Assembly: GCA_017311185.1 (NCBI GenBank)
Contig: JAESUZ010000334.1
Location: 1-64,000 of the forward strand
DNA length: 64,000 nt
Source of the DNA: Proteles cristata cristata
Taxonomy: Eukaryota; Chordata; Mammalia; Carnivora; Hyaenidae
Direction: 5' to 3'
The notes under the pieces were generated by a model that had not been told where the DNA came from, did no database searches, and worked only from the letters and a program-made list of their open reading frames with translations. Of the stretch, positions 61,790 through 64,000 are shown in pieces; position 1 is the first letter of the stretch, and each line of letters opens with the position of its first letter. Made by a program: the position numbers and the translations under genes.

Positions 61790-62400
61790 CACACTCTATA
61801 CCACTCACCTGCTTAAAGTGTACAACTCAGTGGTTTTTAATCTAGTCCGTGTTGTGCAAACATCACATGATCACATGTAGAATGTTTTCATCACCCCAGA
61901 AAGAAACCTCGTAGACTTTAGCTGTCACTCCTTAATCCCCCAACCGCCCAGCGCCCCGGCAGCCGCTAATTTACTTTCCAACTTTGTGGATTTGCAGACT
62001 CTGCGAGTTTCACATTAATGGAACCCGACAGTCTTTGGGGACTGGCTTCTTCCAGTCGGCGCAATGCTTTCCCGCGTGTTCTCGTGACTGTCAACACCTC
62101 ATTCCCACTGTGTTAGGATGATATGCTCTGTCCAGACTTCACTTTCTCCACAATTTAGGGGTAAAGAGGGAGATGGGAGACTGCATTCAGCTAATCATCC
62201 GATAATGAAATTTTTGATGCTGCATTTTTCACTCGACATAAACATTTTATTCAGTCCTCTTACAAATGCTCTGACCTTAATGGTCATGGCTACATCATAT
62301 TCCGTTCCACGTAGGTACAGACACTTGCTCAGACACCTCTCTGGGATCACACGTGGTAAGACTCTGTGTTTATTTCGTGCTTCCCAAGAGCGGCATTTAA
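61790..62400 (-). mobile_element. Old L1 ORF2 region, antisense
   Basis: AAGTGTACAACTCAGTGGTT, TTTTCATCACCCCAGAAAG and ATGGCTACATCATATTCCGT follow the reverse of old L1 late ORF2. Confidence 0.6.
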
Positions 62401-62649
62401 ATTTATGTTCCTTCCTCATGCTTGCCATTCAGTTTCTACTTTATTAAATTCAGCTTTCTGTTTCCTCTTGGCTTAACCTGTTGTACTTTTTCAAAACTTC
62501 TTAAAAAGATTACTTTATTCTCATTCTTATTTTTCTACCTCCTTTAATAATGAAACTATTTCGGGCTATGATATCTTCCTCTGGACACCTCTCTTGCTAT
62601 GGCTTTGCAGGTTTCATATAAAGTGTTTTCCTTCTCATTTATTTTGGCT

Positions 62650-62860
62650 TTTTTTTAATTTTTTAAATGTTTTTTTATTTCTGAGAGAGAGACAGCGTGA
62701 ACAGGGGAGGGTCAGAGAGAGGGAGACACAGAATCTGAAACAGGCTCCAGGCTCTGAGCTGTGAGCACAGAGCCCGACGTGGGGCCCGAACCACAAACTG
62801 TGAGATCATGACCTGAGCTGAAGTCGGACGCTTAACCACTGAGCCACCCAGGCACCCCTC
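62650..62860 (-). repeat. Feliform tRNA-Lys SINE
   Basis: From TTTTTTTTAATTTTTTAAAT to GAGCCACCCAGGCACCCC, with the body in reverse. No clear duplication. Confidence 0.94.
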
Positions 62861-63051
62861 TTTTCATTTCTTTTTAGACGGCTTACAATCTCCCTTTTGA
62901 TTCCCTCCTTGATCAGATAATTATCTAGGAATGTATGTTAATTTCTAAATAGTCGTGATTTGGGGGAGGATGCTAGCCTTATATTATTTATTTGTCATTT
63001 TTATAGGGTTGTAATCATGACTGTGGCCTTTAAAAATGTTATAGCTTTTTC

Positions 63052-63225
63052 TTTTTTTTAATGTTTATTTTTTAGAGGGGGGGGAGGGGCAGAGAGAAAG
63101 GGAAACAGAATCTGAAGCAGGCTCCACACTATCAGCACAGAGCCCAATGCAGGGCTCGAACTCACGAACCGCAAGATCATGACCTGAGCTGAAGTCTAAA
63201 CCAACTGAGCCATCCAGGCGCCGCT
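63052..63225 (-). repeat. Feliform tRNA-Lys SINE, shortened
   Basis: TTTAATGTTTATTTTTTAGA, then a body lacking part of the middle (GCTCCACACTATCAGCACAG) and GAGCCATCCAGGCGCC. Confidence 0.92.
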
Positions 63226-64000
63226 ACAGGTTTCTTTCTGATAGATACCTGATGGATTTTTACAAATAGCCTACAACTATGAGAAGAGAGACGTATACAC
63301 TCTCTTGAAGGGAGGAAAGGGGGTAGATCACTCCGTTCTTTTTTATCCTTAACGTATTTCTTATCTACTATACTGTTGATTTCCAAAGTAGCACCTGACG
63401 TAAAAAAGAGCACAAGATGCCAACGTGATCACAGGGCAGTAGCTCCTACTTCCTTACAGGGATGTGACCCTCGACAGGAGACCAGCCTCTTGAGCCAGGC
63501 ACAGCCTCACCCACCCCTCTGACTTAAGACACACGTAAGAAATTCTCCCTTGTTTGGGCGGTGGAGCCATTTCACGATGGGGCCGCTGGTGCTCTCTGAG
63601 GGCTCTGGTTTCCCTCCTGAAGGTAAAAGGGGCCAAGGAGTCACACTGGCTTTCTGCCTCTCTTGTAAGGAAGGTCCAACTAATAGTAAATAAAAACCAC
63701 AAAACACTTCTTGCTTGTAGCAATGATCCCTGACCAACAGGGTCTCTTGGTCAGTCCCGGCTTCCAGCCTGGAAAGATGAGCTATAGGAAGGGCTGCCCC
63801 AGGAATTAGCCCAACACAGAGAAGGCACTCCAGGGAGAGAAGGAGCTCAGCTGCAGAGCCCCCGAAGAGCCCAAGAGGCTGGGTCAGAAGGGGCCCCGGA
63901 ATCCTCATTGTCTGCCTTCTTCCTTGACCCGATGCATTTATACCTCGAGACACAAATGAGGGGTTACTGGCCACATCTGGGAACACTTGCATTATGTTCG

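Larger units (their letters stand above)
62480..63230 (-). mobile_element. Old L1 region, antisense, with two SINEs
   Basis: TCTCCCTTTTGATTCCCTCC and AATGTATGTTAATTTCTAAA resemble the reverse of an earlier L1 part. Limits approximate. Confidence 0.45.
61083..64000 (-). other. GREB1 intron 1 or 5' flank
   Basis: No first exon or CpG-island promoter was recognised. The high-coordinate part is old antisense L1 with two SINEs; 63,230-64,000 shows nothing clear. Confidence 0.75.

Noticed and set aside
1..64000. tRNA genes, from many A-box and B-box pairs
   Set aside because: All lie in SINE heads; none has a complete cloverleaf followed by a terminator.

Overview
This window is nuclear DNA from a cat-like carnivore (Feliformia, most likely a felid). 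Two things show this. It holds about 32 copies of the carnivore tRNA-Lys-derived SINE in its feliform form (head 'GGGGCGCCTGGGTGGCTCAG', then AGGTCATGATCTC, a box B GGTTCGAGCCCC, CAGCTCAGAGCCTGGAGCC, a CT-rich stretch and an AAATAAA tail). It also contains one large, intron-rich vertebrate gene. No bacterial, viral or CRISPR-type content was seen.

The gene is GREB1 (growth regulation by estrogen in breast cancer 1), on the minus strand. Twenty-four coding exons can be placed to the base, from the initiator ATG at 61032 down to an exon ending at 896. Every junction has a usable splice site and a consistent phase. The segments add up to 4,446 nt, exactly 1,482 codons, which is about three quarters of the roughly 1,950-residue protein known from human. 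The promoter and first exon lie at higher coordinates, and the last ~470 codons (including the reported glycosyltransferase part) lie at lower coordinates; both are outside the window. Exons are numbered here as coding exons 2 to 25, assuming one upstream non-coding exon.

Layout by coordinate: 1-16.5 kb holds coding exons 25 to 18, with a SINE-rich stretch (1-7 kb) and a SINE-free GC-rich stretch (7.1-15 kb) around the largest exon. 16.5-22.7 kb is a large intron built from an old L1 carrying a younger L1 and several SINEs. 22.7-38 kb holds exons 17 to 8, a ~950-bp tetranucleotide tract and a GC-AG intron. 38-46 kb holds exons 7 to 5, a 40-bp minisatellite and a consensus estrogen response element. 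46-61 kb is made of three long introns with exons 4, 3 and 2. 61-64 kb is intron 1 or 5' flank with old antisense L1 pieces.

No second gene was found. Most long open frames are shadows of repeats: a 329-codon frame at 35720-36709 comes from a TGAN repeat, and a 238-codon frame at 41008-41724 from the minisatellite. The most interesting signals are the composite ERE/ERR-type site near exon 5, the GC donor beside the TGAN tract, a P-loop motif split by an intron, two places where SINEs landed repeatedly at the same target, and a tandem duplication with one breakpoint inside a SINE.
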